Source: Rhodospirillales bacterium URHD0017 (GTDB taxonomy: Bacteria; Pseudomonadota; Alphaproteobacteria; Reyranellales; Reyranellaceae). From it: a stretch of 64,000 nucleotides of DNA. Location: contig FODP01000004.1 of the NCBI GenBank assembly GCA_900110395.1, forward strand, positions 216,951 through 280,950, in the 5' to 3' direction. Under the pieces are notes generated by a model, which saw only the letters and a program-made list of their open reading frames with translations, did not search any database and was not told the origin of the DNA. Below, piece by piece: positions 1 through 12,885 of this stretch (position 1 is its first letter; each line of letters opens with the position of its first letter). The translations under genes were made by a program, and so were the position numbers.

Positions 1-10
1 GCGAAGCCGC

Positions 11-790
11 TCACGCCGCGCCGCGCAGAACGGCCGACGACGCGCGCAGCACGGCGGCCGAGGCGCGTCGCATCTCATCGCCGAACCAGGCCGCAAGCCG
101 CGGCTCGCCGTGGCCTGCGCGCGCCGCGTCGATGCGTTCGAGCTCGGCGGCGCGCAATTCCCGCTTGGTGGTAGCGAAGGCTTGCGGCGGCAGCGTGGCG
201 TGGCGCTCGGCCTGGGCGATGGCGCGCGCCAGCAGGACCTCGGCCGGCACACGCTCGTCGACGATGGCGAGCGCCTCGGCTGACGCGGCGTCGATCGTCT
301 CGCCAAGCAGGACCAGCCGGCGCGCCGCCGACGGCGAGAGTTCGGCGCGCGCGATCGCCAGCGGCGCCACGGGATAGGTCACGCCCACGCGGACTTCCGC
401 GAGGCTGATCTGCAGCGGCACGTCCGCCACGATCCGCCAATCGGCGCACAACGCCAGGATCAGCCCGCCGGCGATGGCATGGCCATTGACCGCCGCCACC
501 AGGGGCTTCGGCCAGCCGTAGAGCGTGCCGAAGCCGTCGTTCAGCGCATCGACCAGCCGCCGCTGGCCGAGGCGATCGAGGCTGGGCGTCGTCTTGAGAT
601 TGAGGCCGGCAGAGAAAGCCGGGCCGTCGGCCGCGATCACCGCGGTACGGACGGCGCGATCGGCTGCCAGACCTTCGAACAAGGTGGCAAGCTTCTCGAG
701 CAACGCCGCATCCATGGCGTTGATGGGCGGGTCAGTGAGGGTGACGACGGCAATGCCGGCGCCCGCGACGGTGAGGTTGAGGCTGGACAT
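11..790 (-). CDS. Enoyl-CoA hydratase/isomerase family protein
   Basis: The product is 259 aa, the usual crotonase length. It should bind an acyl-CoA thioester and hydrate or isomerise a double bond. The two oxyanion-hole segments are visible: FSAGLNLK near residues 59-66 and HAIAGGLILALCADWRI near 103-119. A Glu in SLAEVRVG near 132 lies where family members carry a catalytic acid. The C-terminus is rich in Ala and Arg. The gene diverges from a LysR regulator across a 74-bp gap, so that regulator may control it. Family assignment is firm. The exact substrate cannot be read, and a fatty-acid or aromatic-acid degradation role is only a guess. Confidence 0.9.
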   Translation of the reverse strand: MSSLNLTVAGAGIAVVTLTDPPINAMDAALLEKLATLFEGLAADRAVRTAVIAADGPAFSAGLNLKTTPSLDRLGQRRLVDALNDGFGTLYGWPKPLVAAVNGHAIAGGLILALCADWRIVADVPLQISLAEVRVGVTYPVAPLAIARAELSPSAARRLVLLGETIDAASAEALAIVDERVPAEVLLARAIAQAERHATLPPQAFATTKRELRAAELERIDAARAGHGEPRLAAWFGDEMRRASAAVLRASSAVLRGAA

Positions 791-864
791 GTCGCCAGCC
801 TACGCGTCGCAGCGGCATAGATGAAATCGATTGTTTCTTTCTCAACTATTGTCATCATCTATCG
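791..864. promoter_or_regulatory. Divergent promoter region with inverted repeat
   Basis: This 74-bp gap separates the divergent enoyl-CoA hydratase and LysR genes. It holds an 8-bp inverted repeat, ATAGATGA at 817-824 and TCATCTAT at 855-862, around an AT-richer core that contains the palindrome AATCGATT. LysR regulators commonly bind such dyads between their own gene and a divergent target. The binding role is inferred from position only. Confidence 0.45.
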
Positions 865-1761
865 ATGAATCTGGCGTTCATCCGCTATTTCCTGGCCGTG
901 ACGGAGACCGGCAACTTCACCGAAGCCGCCGAGCGCTGCCATGTCACCCAGCCGACCCTGTCGGCCGGCATCGCCCGCCTCGAGGAGGAGATCGGCAGCC
1001 GCCTGTTCGACCGCGGCCGCCGCACGACGCTGTCCGGCGCGGGGCAGCGCCTGCTGCCGCATGCCCGCGCCATGGTGGAAGCCTGGCGACTGGCGCGCGC
1101 CGAGCAGCGGTCGAGCCGGCGCGCGCGCCTGGTGCGGATCGCGCTAGCCTCCACCGTGCCAGTGGCGTCGGCCATCCAGTGGCTGGCCCTGGCGCAGGCC
1201 CAGGTCGCGTTCGATCTCGAAATTTCCGAAGGCACGGCCGAGGCAGTGGCCGAGCGCTGGCGGCGCGGCCGCTGCGATGTCGCCCTCTTCCCCGCGCGCG
1301 TGGCCGTGACCGCGGCCAACGCAGCATCGCTGTGGCGGGAGCCCTATGTACTCGCCGCCGCGTCGAACCACCTCGTCGCGACACGCGACCGCTGGTCGGT
1401 GACGGATCTAGCCGACACGCCGTTCATCCTGCGCGCCGCCTGCGAGGCGCACGACGAAGCCATCCGCATGGTCGCGGCCGAAGGCGTGCGTCCACGCGCC
1501 GTGCTGCGCTCGGCCGACGAGGAACGTTGCGCCGCTGCCGTGCTGGTTGGTCTCGGCGTCAGCCTGATGCCGCGCTCGCTCCTGCGGCCGGGCATGGCAT
1601 CGGCCGAGATCCGCGAGGTCATGCTGGAACGGCGTGTGATGCTGGCATGGCGCGCGGACCTGGACAGCGAGCTCGTCGTGGCGCTGCGCGATACCGCGAC
1701 GGTTCATCCGTGGCCCGGTCGAACCGGCATGCGTGACATGCGATTGGATTTTGCCCGCTGA
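865..1761 (+). CDS. LysR-family transcriptional regulator
   Basis: The 298-aa protein has the LysR layout: an N-terminal winged helix-turn-helix (residues about 1-60, with TETGNFTEAAERCHVTQPT and SRLFDRGRR) and then a periplasmic-binding-like effector domain (about 90-290). It is expected to act as a DNA-binding activator or repressor responding to a small metabolite. The nearest candidate target is the divergent enoyl-CoA hydratase gene. The effector domain contains two Cys residues in an RAACEAHDE and an EERCAAA context, of unknown meaning. The ATG at 865 gives the standard N-terminus of the family. The regulator's ligand cannot be inferred. Confidence 0.92.
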   Translation: MNLAFIRYFLAVTETGNFTEAAERCHVTQPTLSAGIARLEEEIGSRLFDRGRRTTLSGAGQRLLPHARAMVEAWRLARAEQRSSRRARLVRIALASTVPVASAIQWLALAQAQVAFDLEISEGTAEAVAERWRRGRCDVALFPARVAVTAANAASLWREPYVLAAASNHLVATRDRWSVTDLADTPFILRAACEAHDEAIRMVAAEGVRPRAVLRSADEERCAAAVLVGLGVSLMPRSLLRPGMASAEIREVMLERRVMLAWRADLDSELVVALRDTATVHPWPGRTGMRDMRLDFAR

Positions 1762-1766
1762 TCCTG

Positions 1767-1840
1767 TCGTCCTGAGCGCAGCGAAGGACCTCATCGCCGG
1801 TTGCAACCGGCATGAGATCCTTCGCTGCGCTCAGGATGAC
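1767..1840. repeat. Long intergenic palindrome between convergent genes (family A)
   Basis: Arms 1767-1795 and 1812-1840 are complementary over 29 positions with two mismatches. They carry the core TCCTGAGCGCAGCGAAGGA. The loop is itself a perfect 14-bp palindrome, CCGGTTGCAACCGG (1797-1810). There is no T tract after the stem on either strand, so it does not look like a classic intrinsic terminator. A related single arm occurs at 56412-56436. It lies between the convergent LysR and mgtE genes. Confidence 0.85.
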
Positions 1841-1866
1841 AGAGAGTGCGGCTGGGATTCTGCAGG

Positions 1867-3221
1867 CTAGAGCAGAAAGACCGTTGCCAGCCCCAGGAAC
1901 GCCAGGAAGCCGATCACATCGGTCACCGTCGTCAGGAACACCGTCGACGACACCGCCGGATCGACGCCGAACTTCTGCAGGCCGAGCGGGATCAGCGTGC
2001 CGGCAAGGGCGGCGGCGATCAGGTTGCAGATCATGGCGGCACCGATCACGGCGCCGAGCCGCCAGTCGTGGTACCAGGCGACCACGGCCGCGCCCATGAC
2101 CAGGGCGAAGATCATGCCGTTCAGGCCACCCACCGCCGCCTCCTTGGCGATGAAACGCAGCGCATTGGCCGCCGTGAGCTGGCCGGTGGCGAGCGCGCGC
2201 ACTGCCACGGTCACGGTCTGGGTGCCGGCATTGCCGCCCATCGAGGCGACGATCGGCATCAGCACGGCGAGCGCCACGATCTTCTCGATCGCCCCTTCGA
2301 ACTGGCCGATCACCAGCGAGGCCAGGATCGCCGTCGCGAGGTTCACCGTCAGCCAGACGGCGCGCAGGCGGGCGGTACGCACCGGCGGGGCGTGCATGTC
2401 GTCGATGCCGACGCCACCCATTCTCAGGATGTCCTCCTCGGCTTCCTCGTCGATCACGTCGACCACGTCGTCGACCATGATCACGCCTTCCAGCCGCCCG
2501 CGCGCGTCGACCACCGGACACGACACCAGGTTCTTGTCGCGGAACAGGTGGGCCACCTCGACCTGGTCGGCGCTGGCCGGCACCGAGGGGATGTCGGGAT
2601 CGACGAGCTCGGCGATTGGCACCGGTCGCTTGGTGCGCAACATGCGGCCCAGGGGCACCGAGCCGCGCAGCCGGCCCACCGAATCAACGACGAAGATGTC
2701 GTAGACGTCGTCGGGCAGGTCGGTTGCCTCGCGGCAATGGTCGATCACCTCGCCGACCGTCCAGCCGTCGGGGATCTTGACCAGCGAGCGCTGCATCAGA
2801 CGCCCGGCCGTGCCCTCGGGATAGGCCAGCGCGCTTTCGATCTCGGCGCGCTCCGCAGCCGGCAGCTCGGCCAGGACCTCCTGGCGCTCCTGCTCCGGCA
2901 GCTCCTCGAGGATGCTCGCCGCGTCGTCGGTCTCGAGCTCACGGGCGGCCGCGGCGATGTCCTTGCTGTCGAGCTGGTCGAGAACGTCCTCGAGGACCTC
3001 CTCGTCGAGCTCGATCAGGGTCTCGGGATCGAGGTCACGCTTGAGGATGCCGACCAGCTTGTCGCGCTCGGCCTCGGCGACCTGCTCGAGGATCGAGGCC
3101 TGGCCGGTGGCGCTGAGACCCGCCAGCAGGCTCCTGACGTCTTCGGTCTGATCTTCGGCAAGCGCGGCCTCGACCCGCCGGACCAGCTCCGGCGGCACTT
3201 CGTCCAGGACGTCGGGCTCGC

Positions 3222-3225
<4 letters not shown>
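1867..3225 (-). CDS. mgtE: Magnesium transporter MgtE
   Basis: The 452-aa protein has the full MgtE layout: an acidic N-terminal helical domain (about 1-130, with repeated LPEQERQ/LPAAERAE helices), a pair of CBS domains (about 135-255) and a C-terminal block of five membrane helices from about residue 280. The family signature PIVASMGGNAGTQT and a conserved Asp in the last helix (TTVTDVIGF) line the ion path in known MgtE channels. It should be a Mg2+ channel gated by cytosolic Mg2+ binding to the N and CBS domains. Its ATG overlaps the stop of the malic enzyme gene (3222-3225), so translation is probably coupled. Malic enzymes need a divalent metal, which makes the pairing sensible. Confidence 0.95.
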
Positions 3226-5510
<2,285 letters not shown>

Positions 5511-5546
5511 GCTCGCCTCCAGTCGCCAACTCGTCAGCCCCTCAAC

Positions 5547-5584
5547 AAAAAGGGCCGCCAATTGGGGATCCCCCAATAGGCGGC
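5547..5584 (-). terminator. Rho-independent terminator of tRNA-Leu
   Basis: Positions 5554-5567 pair with 5571-5584 (13 of 14 bases, 3-nt loop). On the minus strand this hairpin is followed by a run of five T (complement of 5547-5551). It lies 31 nt downstream of the tRNA 3' end and reads in the same direction, so it should end the tRNA transcript before the malic enzyme gene. Confidence 0.85.
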
Positions 5585-5615
5585 AATATCACCTTTTCGA
5601 TCGAACCGGCGAGTT

Positions 5616-5700
5616 TGGTGCGGCCAAGAAGACTCGAACTTCCACGCCTCGCGGCACTAGCACCTCAAGCTAGCGCGTCTACCAATTCCGCCATGGCCGC
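5616..5700 (-). tRNA. tRNA-Leu (anticodon GAG)
   Basis: The 85-nt gene has a 7-bp acceptor stem (GCGGCCA / TGGCCGC), discriminator A and an encoded CCA end. The D-arm contains AATTGGTAGAC, typical of tRNA-Leu. The anticodon stem CTAGC/GCTAG encloses the loop TTGAGGT, so the anticodon is GAG. The variable arm is long, as class II tRNAs require, and the T-loop GTTCGAGTC is present. It reads CUC/CUU leucine codons. A hairpin terminator follows. Confidence 0.97.
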
Positions 5701-5821
5701 GCCGGTCGATGCGGCGGGGGATACCAAATAGACCTCGCAGTGGCAAGGCAACTCGGCGGGGCCAATACGTGGGCGAATGCGCCCTATTGCACTTGGCCGC
5801 CGAAGCACCGATTTTGCCATA

Positions 5822-6502
5822 ATGGACAAGCCGGAATGGCGCATTTCCGACGGCCTGGTGCCCTACGAGGAGGCGCTCGCCGTCATGGACGAGCGCGTCG
5901 CCGATATCCGGGCGGGCCGCGCGCGCGAGCTCGTCTGGCTGCTCGAACACCCGCCGCTCTACACGGCGGGCACCAGCGCCAAGCCGCAGGACCTCCTGCA
6001 GCCCACGCGCTTTGCCGTTCATGTCGCGGGCCGCGGCGGCCAATACACCTATCACGGGCCCGGACAGCGCGTGGTCTATGCCATGCTCGACCTGCGCGCC
6101 CGCCGGCAGGATGTACGGCGCTTCGTGTCCGACCTCGAGGACTGGACCATCCGCACCCTGGCCCGCTTCAGCGTCACTGCCGAACGCCGCGCCGGCCGGG
6201 TCGGCGTCTGGGTGGTACGGCCCGACAAGCCTGCCCGGCCCGACGGCACTCCGCGTGAAGACAAGATCGCCGCCATTGGCGTCCGCATCCGCCACTGGGT
6301 GTCGTTCCATGGCCTGTCGATCAACGTCGAGCCCGACTTGTCGCACTATGCGGGAATCGTGCCCTGCGGCATCGCCGACCATGGGGTGACCTCGCTGGTC
6401 GATCTCGGGCTGCCGGTGACACTCGCCGATCTCGACACGGCGCTGGCCGAGACGTTCGAAGAAGTGTTCGGCGAAGGCGTCAGGCCGTCGGTTGCCGCTT
6501 AA
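5822..6502 (+). CDS. lipB: Octanoyl-[ACP]:protein N-octanoyltransferase LipB
   Basis: LipB moves the octanoyl group from acyl carrier protein to lipoyl domains, the first step of lipoate synthesis, in the cytosol. The signature [12 protein letters not shown] (about residues 71-82) is present. So are the catalytic Lys in [17 protein letters not shown] and the catalytic Cys in GIVPCGI (about 181). An ATG at 5777 would add 15 residues ([15 protein letters not shown]). Neither start has a strong ribosome site, and I prefer 5822 because the protein then begins just before the conserved [11 protein letters not shown]. It lies downstream of the oppositely oriented tRNA gene and converges with acyP across a palindromic element. 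Confidence 0.93.
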   Translation: MDKPEWRISDGLVPYEEALAVMDERVADIRAGRARELVWLLEHPPLYTAGTSAKPQDLLQPTRFAVHVAGRGGQYTYHGPGQRVVYAMLDLRARRQDVRRFVSDLEDWTIRTLARFSVTAERRAGRVGVWVVRPDKPARPDGTPREDKIAAIGVRIRHWVSFHGLSINVEPDLSHYAGIVPCGIADHGVTSLVDLGLPVTLADLDTALAETFEEVFGEGVRPSVAA

Positions 6503-6507
6503 GGACG

Positions 6508-6636
6508 TTCCTCCCCATCGCTACAGCGATGGGGAGGTGCCCGCGAAGCGGGCGGAGGGGTCATGAGCATCAGCACTGCTGCTCAAGACCCCTCCGGCCC
6601 TTCGGGCCACCTCCCCGCGCTTCGCGCAGGGAGGAA
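6508..6636. repeat. Composite palindromic element between lipB and acyP (family B)
   Basis: Outer ends TTCCTCCC and GGGAGGAA are complementary. Inside lies a perfect 13-bp hairpin (6510-6522 with 6525-6537). Further in is a pair GGAGGGGTC...GACCCCTCC, and there are smaller hairpins in the GCCCGCGAAGCGGGC style. No T tract follows. It fills the whole gap between two convergent genes. Confidence 0.75.
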
Positions 6637-6641
6637 AGACT

Positions 6642-6923
6642 TCACGCTGTCGGAAGCTGCGTAAAACCCTGGGGCAGCACATCAAGATCGACCGGCTCGA
6701 TGTCGACATTGTCGACCCGGGCCATGGTCGGGCCGCGGCGGCAGGCGTCGATCATCTCGCCCACCGCGTTGTCGTCGCCGACAATCAGGGCCTCGACCGC
6801 GCCATCGGTGCGATTGCGCACCCAGCCGCTGAGCCCGAGGCGACGCGCCATCGTCATCACCCAGTCGCGATAGCCCACGCCCTGCACCCGGCCGGTGATG
6901 GTGAGGCGGGCCTGCAATGCCAT
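6642..6923 (-). CDS. acyP: Acylphosphatase
   Basis: The 93-aa protein matches the small acylphosphatase fold. It has the phosphate-binding loop [12 protein letters not shown] (about 11-22, with the catalytic Arg) and the second active-site segment [13 protein letters not shown] (with the catalytic Asn). It hydrolyses carboxyl-phosphate bonds such as acetyl phosphate or carboxyphosphate. It is the last gene after pccA, 4 bp beyond its stop. Carboxyphosphate is the intermediate of biotin carboxylases, so clearing a leaked intermediate is a possible link, though this is inference. Confidence 0.93.
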   Translation of the reverse strand: MALQARLTITGRVQGVGYRDWVMTMARRLGLSGWVRNRTDGAVEALIVGDDNAVGEMIDACRRGPTMARVDNVDIEPVDLDVLPQGFTQLPTA

Positions 6924-6927
6924 CGGC

Positions 6928-8970
<2,043 letters not shown>

Positions 8971-8972
8971 TC

Positions 8973-9221
8973 TTACGGTTCCTTTCCAGCGCGGTCGAGC
9001 TTGCTACGATCAAAGAGGCCCATGGCCCAGGCGGTATGGCCGGCAATCAGCGGTATCCACGCCGTCAGCACCCACAGCCACCACGGATAGCGGCTGCTGA
9101 ACAGGGCGTTGACGGCGATCAGCACGAGAAGTGTGAGCAACGCGACAATGACGTGCAGGCGGACCTTGCGGCCCCGCCTCATGCGCTCTTCCGGCTTGAG
9201 ATGCACGGCCATCGACGTCAC
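8973..9221 (-). CDS. Small two-transmembrane (2TM domain) protein
   Basis: The 82-aa product has a basic N-terminal segment ([14 protein letters not shown]) and two hydrophobic helices (about 23-42 and 47-67, separated by SSRYPWW). A short tail follows ([15 protein letters not shown]). This resembles the 2TM domain of unknown function. Its ATG overlaps the pccB stop (9218-9221) and it ends 2 bp before pccA, so it is co-translated between two carboxylase subunits. Its function is unknown. A membrane-anchoring or assembly role for the carboxylase is speculative. Confidence 0.8.
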   Translation of the reverse strand: MTSMAVHLKPEERMRRGRKVRLHVIVALLTLLVLIAVNALFSSRYPWWLWVLTAWIPLIAGHTAWAMGLFDRSKLDRAGKEP

Positions 9222-10750
9222 AGAGGGATGTTACCGTGCTTGCGCCACGGGTTCTCGAGCTTCTTGTTCTCGAGGGTGGCGAGAGCCTTGCAGACGCGGC
9301 GCCGCGTGCCGTGCGGCATGATTACGTCGTCGATGAAGCCGCGGTTGGCCGCCACGAACGGGTTGGCGAACTTCTCGCGGTATTCCTCGGTGCGCTTGGC
9401 GATCTTGGCGGCATCGCCGATGTCGGAGCGGAAGATGATCTCGACCGCGCCCTTGGCGCCCATCACGGCGATCTCCGCGCCCGGCCAGGCGTAGTTCACG
9501 TCGCCGCGCAGGTGCTTGGAGGCCATCACGTCGTAGGCGCCGCCATAGGCCTTGCGGGTGATCACCGTGACCTTGGGCACCGTCGCCTCGGCATAGGCGT
9601 ACAGAAGCTTGGCGCCGTGCTTGATGATGCCGCCGAACTCCTGGGTGGTGCCCGGCAGGAAGCCCGGCACGTCGACGAAGGTGACGATCGGGATGTTGAA
9701 GGCGTCGCAGAAGCGCACGAAGCGGGCTCCCTTGCGCGAGCTGTCGATGTCGAGGCAGCCCGCCAGCACCATCGGCTGGTTGGCGACGAAGCCCACCGTG
9801 CGGCCGGCCATGCGGCCGAATCCGACCACCATGTTGGCGGCCCATTCGGGCGACAGCTCGAAGAAGTCGCCCTCGTCGGCGACCTTCAGGATCAGTTCCT
9901 TGATGTCGTAGGGCTTGTTGGGATTGTCCGGCACCAGCGTGTCGAGCGAGAGATCGTCGCGGTCGACGGGATCATGGGTCGGCCTGAGCGGCGGCTTCTC
10001 CCGGTTGTTCGACGGCAGGAAATCGACCAAGCGGCGGAGCTGCAGCAGCGCCTCGACGTCGTTCTCGAAGGCGAGATCGGAGACGCCCGACTTCTGCGTA
10101 TGGGTCAGCGCGCCACCCAGCTCCTCCTGGGTCACCGTCTCGTGCGTCACGGTCTTCACCACGTCGGGACCGGTGACGAACATGTAGGAGCTGTCCTTCA
10201 CCATGAAGATGAAGTCCGTCATGGCCGGCGAATAGACCGCGCCACCGGCGCACGGGCCCATGACCATGGAGATCTGCGGGATCACGCCCGAGGCGAGCAC
10301 ATTGCGCTGGAAGACGTCGGCGTAGCCCGCCAGCGAATCGACGCCCTCCTGGATGCGCGCCCCGCCCGAGTCGTTCAGGCCGAGCACCGGCGCGCCGACC
10401 TTCATGGCCATGTCCATGACCTTGCAGATCTTGGCGGCGTGCATGCCCGACAGCGCGCCACCGAACACGGTGAAGTCCTGGCTGAAGACGTAGACCAGCC
10501 GGCCGTTGATCGTGCCGTGGCCGGTGACCACGCCGTCGCCCGGGACCTTCTGGTTCTCCATGCCGAAGTCGATCGAGCGATGCTCGACGAACATGTCGTA
10601 TTCCTCGAACGAGCCGGAATCGAGCAGGGCATCGATGCGCTCGCGCGCCGTCAGCTTGCCCTTGGCGTGCTGCGCCTCGACGCGGCGCTGGCCGCCGCCC
10701 AGGCGTGCCGCGGCGCGACGACGCTCAAGCTCTTCCAACATCTGCTGCAT
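9218..10750 (-). CDS. pccB: Propionyl-CoA carboxylase carboxyltransferase (beta) subunit
   Basis: The 510-aa protein is a full-length acyl-CoA carboxyltransferase. It has paired crotonase-like halves, [18 protein letters not shown] and [20 protein letters not shown] in the first and [27 protein letters not shown] split over the second, with [14 protein letters not shown] near the end. It transfers CO2 from carboxybiotin on PccA to propionyl-CoA. The first gene of a tight block, it is followed by the 2TM gene through a 4-nt overlap. A 19-nt hairpin sequence sits 24 bp upstream. Assignment to propionyl-CoA rather than another acyl-CoA rests on overall similarity. Confidence 0.95.
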   Translation of the reverse strand: MQQMLEELERRRAAARLGGGQRRVEAQHAKGKLTARERIDALLDSGSFEEYDMFVEHRSIDFGMENQKVPGDGVVTGHGTINGRLVYVFSQDFTVFGGALSGMHAAKICKVMDMAMKVGAPVLGLNDSGGARIQEGVDSLAGYADVFQRNVLASGVIPQISMVMGPCAGGAVYSPAMTDFIFMVKDSSYMFVTGPDVVKTVTHETVTQEELGGALTHTQKSGVSDLAFENDVEALLQLRRLVDFLPSNNREKPPLRPTHDPVDRDDLSLDTLVPDNPNKPYDIKELILKVADEGDFFELSPEWAANMVVGFGRMAGRTVGFVANQPMVLAGCLDIDSSRKGARFVRFCDAFNIPIVTFVDVPGFLPGTTQEFGGIIKHGAKLLYAYAEATVPKVTVITRKAYGGAYDVMASKHLRGDVNYAWPGAEIAVMGAKGAVEIIFRSDIGDAAKIAKRTEEYREKFANPFVAANRGFIDDVIMPHGTRRRVCKALATLENKKLENPWRKHGNIPL

Positions 10751-10773
10751 TCATGAACTCCGGCTCATTGCGC

Positions 10774-10792
10774 CTGTTTTCGGCCAAAACAG
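10774..10792. repeat. Short inverted repeat upstream of pccB
   Basis: CTGTTTT and AAAACAG flank a 5-nt centre (CGGCC), forming a 7-bp perfect stem 24 bp before the pccB start codon. No T tract follows on either strand, so a terminator is unlikely. It could be an operator or an mRNA structure near the ribosome site. Confidence 0.4.
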
Positions 10793-10801
10793 AAGGAAGG
10801 T

Positions 10802-11251
10802 CTAGACCTGAGGCCGCTCCCGGGCGGGGCAAACATCGTCCATCTGTCCGTCAGGCGAAGCCTGAGTCCGGCGGGTTCTCTCGAGGCGGAACAGGTCGCC
10901 TTCCTTGCCGATGCCGTCGATATTGAAGCAGCTCAAGGCGCTTTCGCTCTGCACGGTGCAGTAGAAGTGATCGATGCTGTAGCCCCGGCCGCTTTTGACC
11001 GACGTGAAGACGATCTCGACCTTGCCGCCCGCCGCGACGACGTGGCCGCATTGGAAATAGTCCTGCAGCGGGCTGCGGCCTCGCTGCCTGACCTGGCCAT
11101 CCTTGTCGATGACGAGCGTGCCCGTGTGGTAGCCCTCGCGCGCCTTCCGCTTGAACTGCCATTCGCCGCTGAGATCCTGGGCGAACGACGGTGCGGCCAT
11201 CGTTGCGACAGCCGCGAGCACGATCGCGAGAGCCGAGGTCCGGCGCTTCAC
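10802..11251 (-). CDS. Small secreted protein of unknown function
   Basis: The 149-aa product starts at a GTG that overlaps the TGA of the upstream PEP-mutase-like gene (GTGA at 11248-11251). It opens with KRRTSALAIVLAAVATMAAPSFAQ, a clear Sec signal peptide. The mature part begins DLSGEWQFKRK, similar to the opening of lipocalin-like secreted domains, and has four Cys (FQCGHV, FYCTV, LSCFN, DDVCPA). The segment EIVFTSVKSGRGYSIDHFYC is beta-strand-like. I do not recognise a named family. It lies between the PEP-mutase-like gene and pccB and probably belongs to the same transcript. Periplasmic location is the only firm inference. Confidence 0.7.
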   Translation of the reverse strand: MKRRTSALAIVLAAVATMAAPSFAQDLSGEWQFKRKAREGYHTGTLVIDKDGQVRQRGRSPLQDYFQCGHVVAAGGKVEIVFTSVKSGRGYSIDHFYCTVQSESALSCFNIDGIGKEGDLFRLERTRRTQASPDGQMDDVCPARERPQV

Positions 11252-12120
11252 CGCAGGAACCGCTTCTCGTCGTCCTTGACCTTGCCCATGCCCTGCAGGT
11301 CGAACACGTCCTCGACCGAGGCGATGCTGCCTTCCACGCCGTGGATGCCGCCGTCCTTGCGGATCTGGGCAAAGGTCTTGCGCATGGCGCCGACCGAGGC
11401 GCGGACTGCGTGATTGCCCCAGATCAAGAGGCCGATCTTCTTGAGCTCGCGCACCCGCGCCACCGTCATCTGCGGATAGGCCGTGGGGACCAAGGCGATC
11501 GGCGCCTTGCCGTCCCACGCCTTCACGAAGGCCTCGATCTCGTCGGGCGTCTTCTGCTTGGAATGGACCAGGATCATGTCGGCGCCGGCGGCCTCATAGG
11601 CGCGCGCCCGCTTCAGCGCCTCGTCCTGGCCGAGTCCCGCGATCAGCGCCTCGGTGCGCGCGACCAGCACGAGATCCTTGTCCTTGCGCGCGGCGCGCGC
11701 CGCATCGATCTTGCCCTGGAACTCCTCGATGCGGACCATCTCCTGGCGGCCGCCGGCGATCAGGCTGGTGACCTTGGGGAAGCTCTTGTCCTCCATGACG
11801 ATCGCCGCCACGCCGGCGCGCTCGTACTGCTCGATGACGTAGAGCACGTTGATGGCGTTGCCGAAGCCGGTGTCGATGTCGGCCACCACCGGCAGGCCCG
11901 AGCGGTCGACCATGGCACGCGTCATGTCGAGGTGCTGGGTCATCGACACGACGCTGACGTCGGGTACGCCGTACATTGCCGAGAGCTCGAAGCCCGACGC
12001 CCAGATCGCGTCGAAGCCCGCCTCGGCCACCAGCATGGCCGACAACGGGCTGTGCGCCGCCATCGCCTCGACGAGGCCCTTCCTGGCCAGGACTTCCCGG
12101 AATTTCGCGCCCGCTGTCAT
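11248..12120 (-). CDS. Isocitrate lyase/PEP mutase family enzyme
   Basis: The product is about 290 aa and belongs to the isocitrate lyase/PEP mutase superfamily. It has WASGFELSAMYGVPDVSV (the substrate loop equivalent to that of PEP mutase), VVADIDTGFGNA, the metal-binding Asp region and EDKSFPKVTS. The last corresponds to the PEP mutase motif EDKxxxKxNS but with Thr instead of Asn. The KKCGH motif of true isocitrate lyase is absent. It probably cleaves or rearranges a C-P or C-C bond next to a carboxylate, and the substrate is open. AAGG lies six bases before the ATG at 12120. An ATG at 12126, overlapping the ATP12 stop, is the alternative. Confidence 0.85.
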   Translation of the reverse strand: MTAGAKFREVLARKGLVEAMAAHSPLSAMLVAEAGFDAIWASGFELSAMYGVPDVSVVSMTQHLDMTRAMVDRSGLPVVADIDTGFGNAINVLYVIEQYERAGVAAIVMEDKSFPKVTSLIAGGRQEMVRIEEFQGKIDAARAARKDKDLVLVARTEALIAGLGQDEALKRARAYEAAGADMILVHSKQKTPDEIEAFVKAWDGKAPIALVPTAYPQMTVARVRELKKIGLLIWGNHAVRASVGAMRKTFAQIRKDGGIHGVEGSIASVEDVFDLQGMGKVKDDEKRFLR

Positions 12121-12122
12121 GA

Positions 12123-12839
12123 TCATCCTTTCAACCGCTCCTGCTCGAGGAGCGCGAGGAAACGCGCGCCGGCCTCGATGTCGTGCCTGATGCCTTCGTG
12201 CCGCTTGGCGGCGATCGGATCTTCGCCCCAGCGCTCGATCTGGTAGAGCTCGTCGAGCTGGGCCACGGCGAATGCATCGGCCGCCGAAAGATGCCCCTCG
12301 GCGACGGCGAGCGCCACGACCAGCGAGCCCGAAATATGCGTAAGATTGTAAAGCGCCGACAGTGCGAGGTCGCTGTGCGTCGCCACCACCTCGTGAAGCC
12401 GAGCCACCGCGTCGGCCGGCTGTTCGACGAACGCCAGACCTTCGACGACGATCAGCCGCGCGCCGTATCGCGTGGCCGCCCAGGCGAGCAGCGGCTGCCA
12501 GATCTCCTGCTGGCGCTTCACCAGTGTATCGGGCTCGCTGGCGCGATAGCACAGCATGTCGGAACCGGCGTACTTGGCGGTGTCCTCGATCACTCGCGCG
12601 CGCTGGGTCGTCACGCGGTCAATCCCGGTCGCCGCGAGCCGCGTCAGCGGCAAGTGCGAGACGTTGATGTCGGCCTTGTCCGGCACCTCGCCCCATTCGG
12701 CCGCGATCGCCTCGGCGAGCGCCCGCGTCGGCACGACCAGCACGGCCTTGGCCGGCGTGCGCATGGGCCTGCCGTCGAGCAGGACGCGATGGCCGCCGTC
12801 GCCCCGGTCGACGGCCGTCTCCTTGTAAAAACGCTTCAT
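12123..12839 (-). CDS. ATP12-family F1-ATPase assembly chaperone
   Basis: The 238-aa protein matches ATP12, which in mitochondria and alphaproteobacteria binds the F1 alpha subunit during ATP synthase assembly. It has the N-terminal beta domain (KRFYKETAV, VLLDGRPMRTPAKAVLVVPT, AAEWGEVPDKAD) and the helical C-terminal part with YRASEP and WGEDPIAAKR. The length is normal for the bacterial family. It lies 46 bp after the AsmA-like gene and its stop overlaps one possible start of the next gene, so it is part of the long minus-strand run. Presence of ATP12 supports an alphaproteobacterial host. Confidence 0.92.
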   Translation of the reverse strand: MKRFYKETAVDRGDGGHRVLLDGRPMRTPAKAVLVVPTRALAEAIAAEWGEVPDKADINVSHLPLTRLAATGIDRVTTQRARVIEDTAKYAGSDMLCYRASEPDTLVKRQQEIWQPLLAWAATRYGARLIVVEGLAFVEQPADAVARLHEVVATHSDLALSALYNLTHISGSLVVALAVAEGHLSAADAFAVAQLDELYQIERWGEDPIAAKRHEGIRHDIEAGARFLALLEQERLKG

Positions 12840-12885
12840 CGAGCCGAGGGCTTACACGCCCGGCTGGCCCCGCGACAAGTGCGTC

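Noticed and set aside
10774..10792. Intrinsic terminator upstream of pccB
   Set aside because: The stem is only 7 bp and neither strand has a following T run.
11248..12120. Isocitrate lyase (aceA) and glyoxylate shunt
   Set aside because: The KKCGH motif is missing and the chain (290 aa) is too short. Motifs match the PEP mutase branch.
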